NCBI GenBank assembly: GCA_024449915.1
Contig: JAMZAV010003116.1
Coordinates: forward strand, 1 to 64,000
DNA: 64,000 nucleotides
Direction of reading: 5' to 3'
DNA from: Sweltsa coloradensis
Taxonomy: Eukaryota; Arthropoda; Insecta; Plecoptera; Chloroperlidae
This document shows positions 1 to 11,469 of this stretch, piece after piece. Made by a program: the position numbers and the translations under genes. Numbering within the stretch: the stretch's first letter is position 1; each line of letters begins with the position of its first letter. The notes beneath the pieces were generated by a model. That model was not told where the DNA came from and ran no database searches. It saw only the letters and a program-made list of their open reading frames with translations.

Positions 1-2140
1 TAGGCTATGTTATAGGCGTGCGCTAGGGTTATCTGATCGCAACAGTTTTTAAAGTTATATCGTGTGCGATTGTCGTATGTGGAGCTAGGGTTTTTGTGAC
101 GATTTATGTTTCTTAAAGTCTCATGTTAATGCAATACGGCTATTCGAGACGATGAGTGGTAATAGATGACGAAGAAGGACGATTACTAAAACTACACGTC
201 CTCGTAGAGTCATACGCTTAGGCCCAGCGTCCTAATCACATGTGCCACCGCGGACGGTGTTGTCCTGGTTGTGAATGTAATGTGCTATGATAATGGGCTA
301 GACAATGATCGATTGATTTTAAGTGGTAAGTTTCATTAATAATGTTTAAGCGGGCGGGGGGATTAGGGTGGGATAGGGGAAGATTTTGGAGCTAGTTACA
401 ATACATGAAACCGTATGGTGCTATAGTGGGGGGAGGGGTGATCATAGCCACGTGAAGTTGACAGAGGTGGCACAGTAATTGCACGCGTAACTCTAAGCGA
501 AAAAAAACTATAAAAATGCTTTTTTAACTCCTCTGAATTAGGCACCTGGCAGAGGGAGTTTAAAAAAAGCGATTTTCAGAGTTTTTCATCCAATTTTTAC
601 TCAGAAGGAATGATCGCATCTCAACGAAAATAAACATGGGTTGTTAGGTACCTATATAGCTCTGATTATGACGTATTCAAAGTTCATTTCACGCTTCATG
701 GCGGCTGGGAAACACCTGAAATCTCAAAAAACGTGTTTTTTTTTACGATGTACCTGAATGTATAGTACCTTATAGCGGGAACCTAGGTAATAGGTTTTGC
801 GAAAAAAATCCAGGTACGTCCCAAAATTTAGTCTTGATGCGTAGTACGTGAGAAACCTCTATCGGCGAATTACATATTACGTAACATGATTTGAGTGCGC
901 CTAAAACATAAGTAAACATATTTTTGACTACATACACGTAGGTTTATGGCCCTACAGACTGTAATAATAACATTTTTCGCCATGATTGACTTATACAGTA
1001 TCAAGTGTGGCCTATTTACTAATTTTCTTTAACATTGAGACAATCATCAAACATTATTGTGCCTATAGAAAAATGTTTACCCAAATTATATGAAAAAAAA
1101 TGTTAATTGACCTTCATTGACCTCTGCTGGCCACAAAATTTCTTTAAAACAATTGAAATATTTTTTTCGAAAGATTCTGAAAAAAGCTTGATTACATACC
1201 ATGGAACTAGGTTCCAAAAATGTATTTTTGAACATTCAATTTTATTACATTTTCATTTAAGGGATGATTAGACCCACCCACCTATGGGGATTTTAGAGTT
1301 TCTTTATGGCATATTTTTCTGAATCCAGTGAAACCAAATTCGCTTCGGTTGCAATTTGTCCTAAGTCAACTTGGGACATACCCCGGACTACTAGGTTAGA
1401 GTGGTACATATGACCTAACGGTTGACGCGTCCTTAAATAATAATAAAACAAAACAAAACAATTAAATGTAATTGGATAAACATATTAAAAAGAAAATTAT
1501 CAGGCAATAAAAGTCACTGCCCTGTAGAAAACACGGCCTTATAATAAGTAAACAAACCGCGTGGAATATTTAAATTTTCCCCGTCAAAAAGGGCCCGGGG
1601 GACCCCATGTTAAAAACATTTGCACTTTCTTTGTTTCATTTTTTCTTCTCAAAAAGTTGGCGTGTCGGGTTTTAAAAGTATTTTTGTAAAAAAAAGGGAT
1701 AAATACCGACTTTTATCGGTAAAATTACAAATACTGTGTATAATGATCAATCAAAGGAAAGCTAAAACCCAACAGAGGTAGGTTTAGTCTCTGGGGTTCA
1801 CTTTTAGTCGGAAGAAAGTTTTGGTTTTGTAGTTTTTGGCTTTGTCTTGTTAGCCATCAGAAAAACATTCATAGTGGGGTCGAGGTAAAAACTGCTTGTA
1901 TTCTGCTGGAGAAACAATGCGTGGCGATTCCAGACTTAGGTTTACGTAGGGCTACCCCCCGTGGTGGTTTGCCCAGCATGGGGAGGCCTAGGGTACAAAT
2001 TAAACACGGGGAATGGTTTTGTAATCGTTAAAGGAAAAAGGATATAAAGACTATCTCGCAAACATCAGCAAAGTGAACGAAGAGAATGACTCCCCGAAAT
2101 AAAGGCGACCCTTGGGCTGGCACCGGGAGTAACTAAAACC
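1..2140. other. AT-rich region with no gene seen
   Basis: Both strands show only short accidental frames rich in stops. The stretch contains many A and T runs, one long hairpin (489-583) and, near 1,375-1,450, the 3' tail of the family A repeat (the words tgacctaacggttgacgcgt and ccttaaat are recognisable). No protein motif, tRNA or known repeat class was recognised elsewhere in it. Confidence 0.6.
489..583. repeat. Nested inverted repeat (hairpin)
   Basis: The arm at 517-535 (gctttttt..aactcctctg) pairs with 550-570 (cagagggagtt..aaaaaaagc) across a loop of about 14 bases. An outer arm, aactct at 489, pairs with cagagttt near 577-583. This looks like a short foldback element or a MITE remnant; no coding potential and no terminal duplication was recognised. 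Confidence 0.5.
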
Positions 2141-2220
2141 CTTTTCTCTCAGCGAAAAAATTTGGGGCGGTTCTGACCAGCTCCCCCGTCGGGCCGGGGT
2201 AGAATGGGCCCCAGAGAGGG

Positions 2221-2550
2221 GCTCTGCTAAACTTTAAAAGGCGATTAAGAAAAAAAGTCCCCCTCCCCAAACATCAGCTAGAAAGAGCAGAATACTTATT
2301 TCCCGAAACTAGAGGCGAGTCTGGCAATCGTCGCTGGGGACCTTGCCCCCTTCCCTTGACGACCCCCGGCGAGGGATGACAAGACACAACGAACGAGACA
2401 AAGACGATGACGACCACGACGTGAGAAACCTCCCTTCCTCCCCTTATACCCGTGGCTGGTTGACCAGCATGGGCCCTCATCCCCCCCCCCTTAGGCTAGA
2501 GTGGGGGCATTATGAACCTAAGGGTTTGGGCCCGTCCTTAATCCAAATAA
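2221..2550 (+). repeat. Family A interspersed repeat, copy 1
   Basis: Near full-length copy of a roughly 330-bp element found many times in this window. It begins with gctctgctaa, contains aaacatcagctag, the block cgaaactagaggcgag, a tract of (gac/gat)n triplets, ggctggttgaccagcatg, and ends with a variant of taacggttgacgcgtcc. Two internal hairpins are visible in better copies: CGTCGTCGGGG pairs with CCCCGACGACG, and CTGGT pairs with ACCAG. A shortened second tail follows at about 2,570-2,640. No coding frame is shared between copies, so the short ORFs across it are shadows. Confidence 0.75.
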
Positions 2551-2939
2551 ACAAAATCGGACCCTTCCTCCCATATCCCGTTACTAGAGGGTCCCATTAT
2601 GATTAACCGGTTGGACGCGACCTTAACCCCGAATAACATTTTTTAACCGTCTTTGACCACTTCCCCGACCGACGACGACGACGACAATGGCAACAGGACA
2701 ATGCCACAGACGAAGACAACCACGACTTGGGGAAACCACCAACCCCTGAACCTCCCCATCCCCCCTCTGTCCTTGCTCCACCCCGGCAAAGCTCCCGCCC
2801 CATCCCTTGCCCCCGGGCCTCCTACCAACATTTCCCCATCTTGCTTGTTTCTGGTTGTGACCATCAAAGGCCCGCCCAACCCGCGTTTCCCTGCGTCCCC
2901 CCTGACTTTCCACCCCTTTGAGAATTGGCCCAGAGCAGG

Positions 2940-3175
2940 CTTGCTATTAATACAAGGCAATTCAAGAGAAAAAGTCCAACTCGCGAACATCAGCTAGTGA
3001 GAGCCGAGTATATTACTCCCCGAAACTAGAGGCGAGCTCTGGCAATCGTCGTTGGGGAAACCTCCCCTCCCTTGACAACTTCCCCGAAGACGATGACAAT
3101 GACACAACGAACGATGACAAAGACGATGACGACCGCGACGTGAGAACCCCGTTTCCTCCCTCTTCCCCTAACAGT
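2940..3175 (+). repeat. Family A interspersed repeat, copy 2 (3'-truncated)
   Basis: It opens with ttgctattaatacaaggc and continues through the aacatcagctag block, the cgaaactagaggcgagct block and the gac/gat tract, then breaks off near 3,175 before the 3' tail. The family A block order is otherwise kept. Confidence 0.7.
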
Positions 3176-3361
3176 GGTTTATTTTTCAAAAAAAATAATA
3201 AATAAAAAACAAACAAAAATCATTCAAATAAATAAGTTTTGGTTTTGTTATTACATCATCGCCATCGTTTTCTTATCTTATATAATTACACTTAGTTAAC
3301 AAATAATCATCAAACCACACACGCATTAACTCATTTCAGTAGCTTTCAATATCAGAGGCTT

Positions 3362-3414
3362 TCGCAATATAACCTAACCGGTTGAAGCCCCCTAGTTTCT
3401 CACGTCGTCGTCGT
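3362..3414 (+). repeat. Family B module (short repeat that follows family A)
   Basis: A ~55-bp unit centred on taaccggttgaagc and ending in tttctcacgtcgtcgtcg. The same module recurs near 43,190, 45,705, 46,605, 49,900, 50,085, 57,970 and 63,200, often within 200 bp of family A sequence. It contains the palindrome AACCGGTT and shares a core with the family A tail (taacggttgacgcg), so A and B may be parts of one element. Confidence 0.65.
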
Positions 3415-3419
3415 CACTC

Positions 3420-4585
3420 ATCTTGTGACCACTTTTGAAGGTATCGTTGTTTTATGCACGTGTGTCGCCAATCTTGGAGATCAAGAGTTCCACGCAGGGC
3501 TCGAATTATAAAATATTTAGCTCTTGTCAATTTACTAGTCCGAAATTAAAAACCCTAGTCCGTATTTCTACTCCAAACACTACTAGTACTAGTATAACTT
3601 AAGTACGTGTTTTTCGTAAAAAATAATAAATAATAATTGATACCCTTTACATATGGACCGTGTTTATCCCCTACGTTAAATATCTCACAAACAGAACAAA
3701 ACGTCGAATTTAGTTGTTGGTCAAAACGTAGCCACGTGTGTTCTGTTAGCTAGTTGTTTGAAAAAGGCCACACGATTCTTCCTATATTTTGCATTGTCTG
3801 CAGTAGGATTCGGATTCTTTTTCTTGTTTGGGTTATGGCCGATGATTCGAATATGACAGTTAATTAATGAAAACGTGACAAAAACACGTAGAAATCAAAG
3901 CATTTACGCTTGAGCATTCAATCATTAATGACAAAAAGGGGAAAGAAGTTTAAAATTAAAAATTCCGTCCTCGAACGTGTTAAGGTAACTTAATGACAAA
4001 AATATAATCCTTGCAACAAACACGGAAAAACAATCGGAAGTACTGTGTTCTTAATAATTGTCATTTTTATAACAGGAATCTTGCGGTACCGTTGGTGGAT
4101 GGACGTTCGATCAGTCGAGGGTCCCCTGGGGTCAACCTCCCGATGTTCGGGGTCGGCGACAGATTCTGGGGGGTTCAGCGTCAGCTAGTAAGAGGGGATT
4201 ATATTACGTACATATGCCGTAAACAGCTGCACATAAAATTTAAAACAAGTATTGGCAGATCGATTTAAAAAGAGTTAAAAGTGTCGTTATTGCCATCCCC
4301 AGTCTTTTATGTTCGTCTTGAGTCTGCGTGTATCTGATGGGCAAATGAGTACCGCTATAGGCCGGCTCTGACTTCGAGTTAGCTGCTGGCTGAACGGTCA
4401 GCGCGCTCGGCTAGCACGCGAGTCTCGTTTGGGAAACGTTTTACATTTTTTATAACCCTCTATTATTGTTTATTTCCTTTTCCGTAACAGGTACGATTTT
4501 AAAATTTTAATTAAATAACTCGCATACATAAGGCTTTCTTCCCTCAAAATTTGCTTCATAATAGCCCACACCGTGGAAGTAAACC
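3420..4585. other. No gene seen; partial family A-like fragment
   Basis: AT-rich sequence without a supported gene. Around 4,170-4,205 the words gtcagctagtaagag and ggattatattac match the middle of family A, preceded by sequence not shared with that family. This may be a diverged or chimeric copy. Confidence 0.5.
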
Positions 4586-4591
4586 GTGGAA

Positions 4592-4640
4592 TCCTTTGTA
4601 AATGTTGTCCTCCTTTGTAAATGTTGTCCTCCTTTGTAAA
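4592..4640 (+). repeat. 19-bp tandem repeat, about 2.5 copies
   Basis: The word tcctttgtaaatgttgtcc starts at 4,592 and 4,611 and begins a third time at 4,630. The copies are identical, suggesting a recent slippage or unequal exchange event. Confidence 0.85.
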
Positions 4641-4802
4641 TCAGTTTTTATAACTGAATAGGATAGACGTTAAATAAGTAAATAAACTAAAATAAATAAA
4701 AATAAAAATAACAACAACGACAAAGGTACGCTCGTCTTTTGTGAAGCATCAAAAGACTTCCATAGTAAAACGATACACCTCTGAAGTAATTTGTCCGTAT
4801 CT

Positions 4803-4952
4803 AGGGCGACGGTCCGTCGCCGGGGCAGGACAAGCGATGCCGATTGCTTTAGGCGACACCGAATCCGCCCTATCTACAGGGCGACGGTCGTCGCCCGGCA
4901 GCGACAAGCGAATGCCGATGGTTTAGGCGACACCGAACCCGGCCCTATTAAA
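4803..4952 (+). repeat. 75-bp tandem duplication with GC-rich hairpins
   Basis: Two adjacent units start with agggcgacggt at 4,803 and 4,878 and both end in ggcgacaccgaa. Each unit begins with a self-complementary run (GGGCGACG opposing CGTCGCCC) and continues with gacaagcgatgccgat. The longest frame here (142 aa) is a by-product of this duplication and matches no family I know. Confidence 0.75.
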
Positions 4953-5890
4953 CCTACAAGGTTGGGGGGTTTCAGCTATCTGCACACGCCGCCCCGAAAA
5001 GAGTTACAATCTTCAAATCGTTATATGACTGGGTATGAGGGTCCAGACATACCAAAAAAAAAATCAATCCCGATCCGACAACTCGTTCTGTGTAAAAAAG
5101 GATCTCAACATCGTCAAATACTTAAGGCTGGTGGTGGCGCTGGTGGTTGGGGGGGGGTGGGTGCTAAGAGTTCTCCGCGGAGAGTTCTTTGCCTACATAG
5201 AAAACGGGTAAATCCTTAGAACTATGAAACTTGGAACACACTTAGATGTATTTCAGACGCAGTGCCCTTTGCTTTCAAAACCAAAATAGAGGGTAACAGG
5301 GACCGGAGGAAAATCAAATTTGGAGGATAATCAAAACGCGTAATTACCAAGGCGTGGAAATTTGTACAAACTTGAAATTTTACATGCTATTAACCATTAT
5401 AAATAATGCTTGCGTTCCAAAAACACAAGGGCTAAAATTTGGGATGGAACATGGGCCCAAAAATGACAAAAAAGCATATCTGAACCTTTAAGAATGAAAC
5501 ATTCAAGAAAAACGTTAACCTGAGATGTTTCACACACGTGAAATACATTTGATATCGCCATTCTTATCACTTTTGAACTATGGAAAAGCAAATTGGTTAA
5601 CGGGTACGGAAAAAAACCAAAATTACAAAAGTAGGTAATTCCTACTTTATGAATAAACGCTCTATACCGAGGAAAACGGTTCATCTTAGAAATTTGACAC
5701 TGGGCCACACTCAGATGTACCTCATTTAACAAAAAACGGGCAATTGGGACCGGGGAAAATCAAAATCAAAATCAAACACATCAAAATCAAAAGCAAAAAT
5801 CAAAATCAAACGTCGTAATTACTCAGGCGTAGTAATTTGTACACGCTTGACAAATTAACATGCTCTTAACATTAAAAATATCAAGTGCTT

Positions 5891-5970
5891 ATGCTAGTGC
5901 TTGGTCTTGTTGTTAGCGTATCTGCTTCCAATGCAGGAAGGGCCAGGGTTCGTATTCCCGCTAAAGTCAG
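5891..5970 (+). pseudogene. tRNA-like sequence, unit 1
   Basis: The tRNA-like stretch contains a stem tctgc pairing with gcag(g)a around the 7-base loop ttccaat, and a B-box-like ccagggttcg..attcccg with one inserted base. Flanking bases do not form a convincing acceptor stem, so it is probably a tRNA-derived sequence rather than a working tRNA. It is the poorest of the three copies in the B box. Confidence 0.45.
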
Positions 5971-6149
5971 AAGTTTTTTAACTTTGATTTGATCTTAAGT
6001 CTATCAGTTCTTGTCTTAGGATGTTTGTACACGGGGACTTTGGAGCCGCGTTCCTAGCAAAAATCAAAACGCGTAATTATCAGGCGTAGTAATTTGTATA
6101 ACAAGCTTGAAAGTAAACAGTCTTTTAACCATATAAATATCTAGTGCTT

Positions 6150-6228
6150 ATGCTAGTGCGTTGGTTTTGTTGTTAGCGTATCTGCTTCCAATGCAGAAGG
6201 GCCAGGGTTCGATTCCCGCTAAAGTCAG
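6150..6228 (+). pseudogene. tRNA-like sequence, unit 2
   Basis: Best copy. The anticodon-arm-like hairpin is perfect: tctgc, loop ttccaat, gcaga, giving CCA in the anticodon position (tryptophan-like) if the 7-base loop is taken literally. The B box is intact (gggttcgattccc). The sequence also resembles tRNA-Gly(TCC) genes (gcgttggt start and a cttccaa core), so the ancestor is uncertain. The acceptor arm is not closed. Confidence 0.5.
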
Positions 6229-6408
6229 AAGTTTTTTAACTTCTGATTTGGATTAAGTCTATCAGTTCTGTCTTCGGAGTTGTAAACGGTTGACTTTGGA
6301 GCCGTCTCCTAGCAAAATCAAAACGCGTATAATTAATCAGGCGTGTAAGTGTATACACAAGCTTGAAAATTAAAAAACATGCTCTTAACCATTATATATT
6401 CTAGGCTT

Positions 6409-6480
6409 ATGCTAGTGCGTTGGTCTGTTGTTAGCGTATTGCTTCCAATGCAGAAGGCCAGGGTTCGATCCGCTAAGTTA
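6409..6480 (+). pseudogene. tRNA-like sequence, unit 3
   Basis: Same layout as unit 2, with a base lost in the first stem strand (gtattgcttccaatgcaga) and a shortened B box (gggttcgatccgc). The damage is compatible with sequencing deletions as well as with decay. Confidence 0.45.
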
Positions 6481-6957
6481 GAAGTTTTTTAACTTCTGAT
6501 TTGGACTTAAGTTTATCAGTTCTTGTCTTAGGAGTTTGTAAACGGTGACTTTGGAGCCGTGCTAGCAACGAAGCCCATAATAAATTTCAGAGTGGTTTGA
6601 ATCGGCCTTGTTGATTCCTGGCGTTGATCCCGCGGGTGTTCGCACTGTCCATACGACTGATGATATATTTCCTATTAAAAAATATCGATCTTTGGTTGTG
6701 TTACGCTCACTCGTCGATTGCCCCGTCGGGGCCTGCAGGTTGGCTTGGTCGCTTTTATTTAAAGTCCCCCCACTGAAAATCAGAGTTTATAATGAGTGGA
6801 TAGTCTGTAAATAACAATTTATTTAGTTATTTAAGGGGTATCTTGGGGGGACCGTGGCCCAACAAATGTAAAAAAAACAAAAGTTTGAAACTCAACAAAT
6901 TTATCATTCACACCTTGATAGCAGAAACGAACAACAAAAAGATGTAATACTCCAACA

Positions 6958-7433
6958 AATACAAAAATTTGCAAAAAAAAAAACGGCAGCCAAGCTCCCT
7001 TCAAAAGTCTTCGGCGTGAATGCTGCTTTTTTTTGAGATATAGAAGTTGAGCCAGCTTTTTATTCTTTTCACTAGTTTCGCTTTTAAAATAAGTAAGATC
7101 ATTCGCCTGTTGACGAGCGCCAAGGCCAACGATTTTGTGGTAAAAAAGTAAAAATTTTTTAAACTCGAAATCATAAAAAAATGGCTGGCCATGAATTTGG
7201 TTCATGGCCAGAATTTTCTTTATGATTCGAGTTTAAAAATTTTACTTTTTTACCACAAAAATCGTTGGCTTGGCGCTCGTCAACCGGCGAAATATCTTAC
7301 AGTATTTTAAAAGCGAAACTACGGAGAAGAAATAAAAAAGCTTGGCCTCAACTTCTATAATATCACAGCCATTCACAGCGAAGACTTTTGAAGGAGAGCT
7401 TGGCTGCCGTTTTTTTTTACAAATTTTTGTATT
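6958..7433. mobile_element. Foldback (large inverted repeat) element, copy 1
   Basis: The left arm (about 6,958-7,185) and right arm (about 7,195-7,433) are reverse complements over some 220 bp. Landmarks in the left arm are acggcagccaagct, cttcggcgtgaatgctg, tcgcctgttgacgagcgcca and the end aactcgaaatcata; the right arm carries their complements in reverse order. The centre is a short unpaired segment containing ggccatgaatttgg. A second copy lies at 37,203-37,712. No transposase frame is inside; the ORFs are shadows of the arms. The structure fits a non-autonomous foldback/MITE element. Confidence 0.85.
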
Positions 7434-7439
7434 ATTTGG

Positions 7440-9060
7440 TTGGATAAAAGTATACACTTAACGAAATGATCACATGACAAAATGTCGATATCCATTGGTG
7501 AACGTCTGTCAACATCTGGTCAAAATTTCTCAAACAAAAGTTGAACTTGTTCACTTCGTGTCAACATATTCGCCGGTCGTCCAATGTTGAGTTAACATAT
7601 TCAGTGTGTGACAGCAGCCATCCACATTTCCATGCTATCTACATTGGTCAACAAGTTGTTAGTGCAACAGGCCCTTTTTAGAAAAACCTTGGAAAAACCT
7701 TCATTCGGTATTAACGTCACGACGGGATTAACACCCGCGGACTCCTGCTAGTAAGAGCGGATTTTATCTCTGTATTAATATGTTCTAAATGTGAATCGTA
7801 GTATTGGATTGAATCAGGTAATATAACATGTAGAATATTCCAGAAGAAAGGACCGATTGCGCAAGGCGAAGCCAAAGTTCTCCCGTAAACAATTAGCCTA
7901 TGCGTGCATTGACTCACCTCGCCCGTTGCCATCGCAAGCAGGTACGAGTGTCATTTAAATATCATTATTACGCATTTCTTGGAAGTTTAAGACGTAAACA
8001 CATTAGTAGTAGCTGTACAGGTTGCACTCAAGGCCGCACGTCACAATCGTCTCAGCCAATGGAAACAGAGAGAAAAAGATCTAGAAAAGTTACATCAAAT
8101 GATCTAAGTAGTGGAACGAGTGGAGTATAAAAGAGCTGAAATCGGTAGGGTAAAGGAGGTAAGAAACCAGACGAAGAGCGATAGCAGTAGAAGAAGATGA
8201 TACTTGAGACTTTAAGTAATAATATTATAAATATTACTTAGGTGTTGGAGAAAATAAATATGTTTTAAATTGTAAATCTAACTATTGATTGGAATATATC
8301 TTGAAAAGTCAAATCAGTGTTTGCCATTTAATGAAGTCACAATATTAGTTAACCTGCGCAAATGGGCACACCCTTTGATTTATCTAATGTTTGAGACAAT
8401 GTTTGTGACGAATCTAATGAAGTTACACGGTGTAAACATTAATAAACTGTTATATCTATTGTTATGATTTATACGTAATAAAGTCATTTTAAGATCTATC
8501 GACCTCACGCCTGAGTGCTATAACCCACACTTCCAGGTAGTAAGTCACAGTTCCCGCTCGAATCCACGCTAATCAAAATTAATATGACGGTTAATCGGCT
8601 CATCAGTGCAGAGGTCAATAGTTGGGTAACGAACCGAGACCAAGAGTTGGTGGAGCCGGTCTAGCCGCCATACTACAAGGTGGTGACAGCGATGCGGGGA
8701 TTAGATTCAGTGCGGATTAGATCAGTTTTGGGATAGTTAAAATTTTTTGGGGGATTCGACAGTTGTCAAGGAGAACCGATAGAAAACGTAATTTTAAATT
8801 AAATTCACTGGTGAGAGCACTCTTAACCTAACATAGCAATAAACAGTGAATTACAAGGCCTGTAGTACCGATAGCCGTGAGGTTCCCTCTAGGAAGTGTC
8901 AGGACTTCTTTACATTAACCTCCCCCCCCCCCAGAAAAGTTTTTCTTGGGGAAAAAATCAGGGCAAAACAGTTGAGGACTTTTCTTATCAATAGCATAGT
9001 GATATTGTTAGCGGGATGGGACCAGAACAGCCAAACTGGAAGAACGTGTTAAAGCTAGAA
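7440..9060. other. No gene seen; possible 5' flank or LTR of the Ty3/Gypsy element
   Basis: Nothing codes convincingly here. At 8,124 gtataaaagagctg is a good TATA-like word, and aataaagtcatttt at about 8,477 is a polyadenylation-signal-like word. This spacing would suit a U3-R region of a 5' LTR, but I could not find a matching second copy after 13.9 kb, so the LTR idea stays unproven. Confidence 0.35.
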
Positions 9061-9174
9061 GGCGAAAGTAAGGAAATATTTCCAATGTAGAAACCGGCTT
9101 CTACTCTGCTAAGTACGAAACAATAAAGCGAGCTTGACTCAGCGATTATAAGGAACGAGAAACATAATTCGTCA

Positions 9175-9870
9175 GCAATCCAGCGATTTATAATTGTGTT
9201 TCAACGACCAACAGAAACAATAGACCAGTATGCGACACGGCGAGGAAGGAAGGTACCAAAATTCGAGTTATTCGGCGATAGAGCGGAAAATAACATCGTT
9301 TGAAATTGCAGCAAGAGCAATTGTTGGCGAATTCCTTCGCGGAATTAGAGAAGCAAAGAGATTTGTTTTGTTGAGATCGCCTAAACTATTCGCAGAGGCA
9401 GTCCAAGATAGCAATTGAGGGAAGCAATGAAAATGACTCTTGTTAACCAGTGATAGAATTCGAGTGTTTTAATGACAGTGTCACAGAAAAAGTTTGCCTA
9501 CGCCACCGCGACTCAGTGCAAACCACTAACATACCGCCGAGCAGAAAGGACGCCCGAAAGGCAATGGAATGCGAGCAATAATAAGAAACGATAATACAAG
9601 AAAATAGGGAAGTAACTGGAATTAACTCAGGTTCACTTACAATGGTATGGAATGTCGGTAATTTCGGTCATACGCTCAGAGACTGCCAGCAACGGAGCCA
9701 AACCAGAAACGATGTTATAATTGTAATGCCCCAGGACATTTTGCACGCAATTGCAACAGCAGGACGTTTACCCGAGGACGTACGACAGCCAGACGAACAA
9801 GGGAAAGTCGCGGTCCACGTTCAAATCCGAATCAAAACAATAACAGCATATTACTTATTGTAATTACCAG
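9175..9870 (+). pseudogene. Gag remnant with two CCHC zinc knuckles
   Basis: Gag forms the capsid and nucleocapsid of the retrotransposon particle. The capsid end reads QRPTETIDQYATRR (frame before 9,230) and then FLRGIREAKRFVLLRSPKLF, the F-x-x-G-I/L-R capsid motif seen in Ty3/Gypsy Gag. Two nucleocapsid knuckles follow: one at 9,648-9,687 (C-G-N-F-G-H..RDC, first cysteine damaged) and one at 9,713-9,754 reading CYNCNAPGHFARNC, a perfect C-X2-C-X4-H-X4-C. The two knuckles lie in different frames. The start of the gene is not identified. No promoter can be assigned. Confidence 0.8.
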
Positions 9871-10090
9871 GTTCATGTACAGCGTGATTGCTTTCGCAAA
9901 CAAAGGAAAGCCAGATAGATATCAAGTGCAAAACGACAAAGGTTCTCGTTTTGGCGCGGAGAACGGGAAAACGAAAAAAACTAAAGGCCCCGCATGTTAC
10001 GTAACGAGGGATACTCGGAAAATTTTTTGGCAAGGAGAATGGATTATTATAACTGGTGTGGTGCATAATAAGAACGGACTGAAACGACTG

Positions 10091-10300
10091 TGAAACTTTT
10101 TATCGATAGTGGCGCATACGGTTTCATTAATACGACAAGGGATAGTTTAGAAAAGGAGGACAACCGACTCGACCCATTTGATCCAATATTGTATGATGCA
10201 ACAGGAGATGCATTTTCGGACACAGAGCGAAAACAGATTTTAGCACGTAAACTTAGGGACTGATGTTACTTATTCCCATTCGTTCATGAGGGAGAGACGA
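10091..10300 (+). pseudogene. Retroviral-type aspartic protease remnant
   Basis: The frame at 10,091 reads VKLFIDSGA, with the catalytic D-S-G triplet of retropepsin-like proteases, which cut the retroelement polyprotein. It lies about 340 bp after the Gag knuckles, as expected in a Gag-Pol. Near 10,250 LGTDVTYSHSFM follows, but the late I-G-x-D part is not cleanly readable. A stop and frame changes prevent a continuous frame into the RT. Confidence 0.65.
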
Positions 10301-11469
10301 CATGTTTGGAGACGTAGAAGAAGTTGATAGGAAGGACTTTTTGCATGAATACAATTCAATATATCCACAACAGAACAATACATGTGGTGAGGGTAACAAT
10401 AAGATTGCATATAGATATCCAGAGCTTACCGAACAGAGGGAAACCAAGCTAGATGCTAGAGAAATTAACTGCCCATATGTACAAGGCCACCCCAGCAATT
10501 AACATCATTAATCAACGTAATAGGGACACAGAGTAAACAATTATAATTCCACGAGATTACAACCAGAGTTAAACAGAATAAAGCGGGAAAATTAAACCAC
10601 GTCGCAAACACGGAAACAGACCATTAAAGACGGAAAATACAGAAGAAGAACAAACAGCCTACAACAGTTATGAACAAGCAGAAGTGATTGAGCCAACTGC
10701 GAGTTACGAGCAAGGAACAACAGATTGCAAAAAATAATGAATGTATCAGGTTAGTGCGATTAATAGAGAAGAACAACTATACCAGCTCGATCGGAGGTGC
10801 TCTGTGAAGGTATACAACGAGGTTCAGCGCGATCACACGCGGAGAAAGTGAAGGGTAATGTGTATTGTTTGAACCAGCCATTATTAACGCATCTTAGAGG
10901 CATATTATGCGCGCGCTCAGTACTTACCGAAAGGGAAGACCATAAAGTACAATTGCAAATCATGAATATTACGCAAACGAACAGAGAGATACCCAAGAAC
11001 ACACTGATGGGAAGCATTGAGTTAATTTCGGGAGAGAGAATAGAACAAATGAGAGAAACAAGGGAAGACGCTAGCCTCCATATCAGCACCAAGGCAAGAA
11101 ACAAAAGCTCTACGCAACAGGAAATAGAAAGCCATATGTGGAACTTAGACCATTTGACAGGACCAGTCAAGAAACAGAGCAAGAATTTTTTAAACTGAGT
11201 ATGTTGATTTATTTTCACAAGATGAAGGCACTTTCGGATGCCACATCCAAGGTACAGCACAAATTAGAGTTATTAGAAGGCACAAAGCCGATTAAACGAC
11301 CGCATACCGAATTACCACATTCAAGGAGAGCTATACTTGACAAATGCATACAGACATGAAGGATAAGGGAATTTTAGAGACCAACTAACAGTGAACGGGA
11401 GCTTTCCTGTGCTTCTGTCGATAACGAGCCAAACCACTTCCAGACGGCAGCCCAGGCCAGTAGGTTATT

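Larger units (their letters stand above)
5312..6570 (+). repeat. Tandem array of ~259-bp units containing tRNA-like sequence
   Basis: Three good units have the anchor word atgctagtgc at 5,891, 6,150 and 6,409, a constant spacing of 259 bp. Each unit runs from aatcaaaacgcgtaattaycaggcgt through a tRNA-like part, then a hairpin (agaagttttttaacttct) and gactttggagcc. Older partial units precede the array near 5,312-5,410 and 5,760-5,885, where the aaaatc repeat has expanded. Tandem tRNA-bearing units fit a SINE array or a decayed tRNA gene cluster. Confidence 0.8.

Noticed and set aside
1400..3415. Telomeric TTAGG-type repeats suggested by cctaacc words
   Set aside because: The word occurs once per family A or B copy as part of their conserved tail and is never in tandem.
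4791..5219. 142-codon plus-strand ORF
   Set aside because: Its first half is produced by the 75-bp tandem duplication, its second half by low-complexity G runs. No domain, no splice context.
7900..8600. 5' LTR of the Gypsy element
   Set aside because: Plausible TATA and AATAAA words, but no second copy after 13.9 kb and no convincing primer binding site. Kept as a note only.
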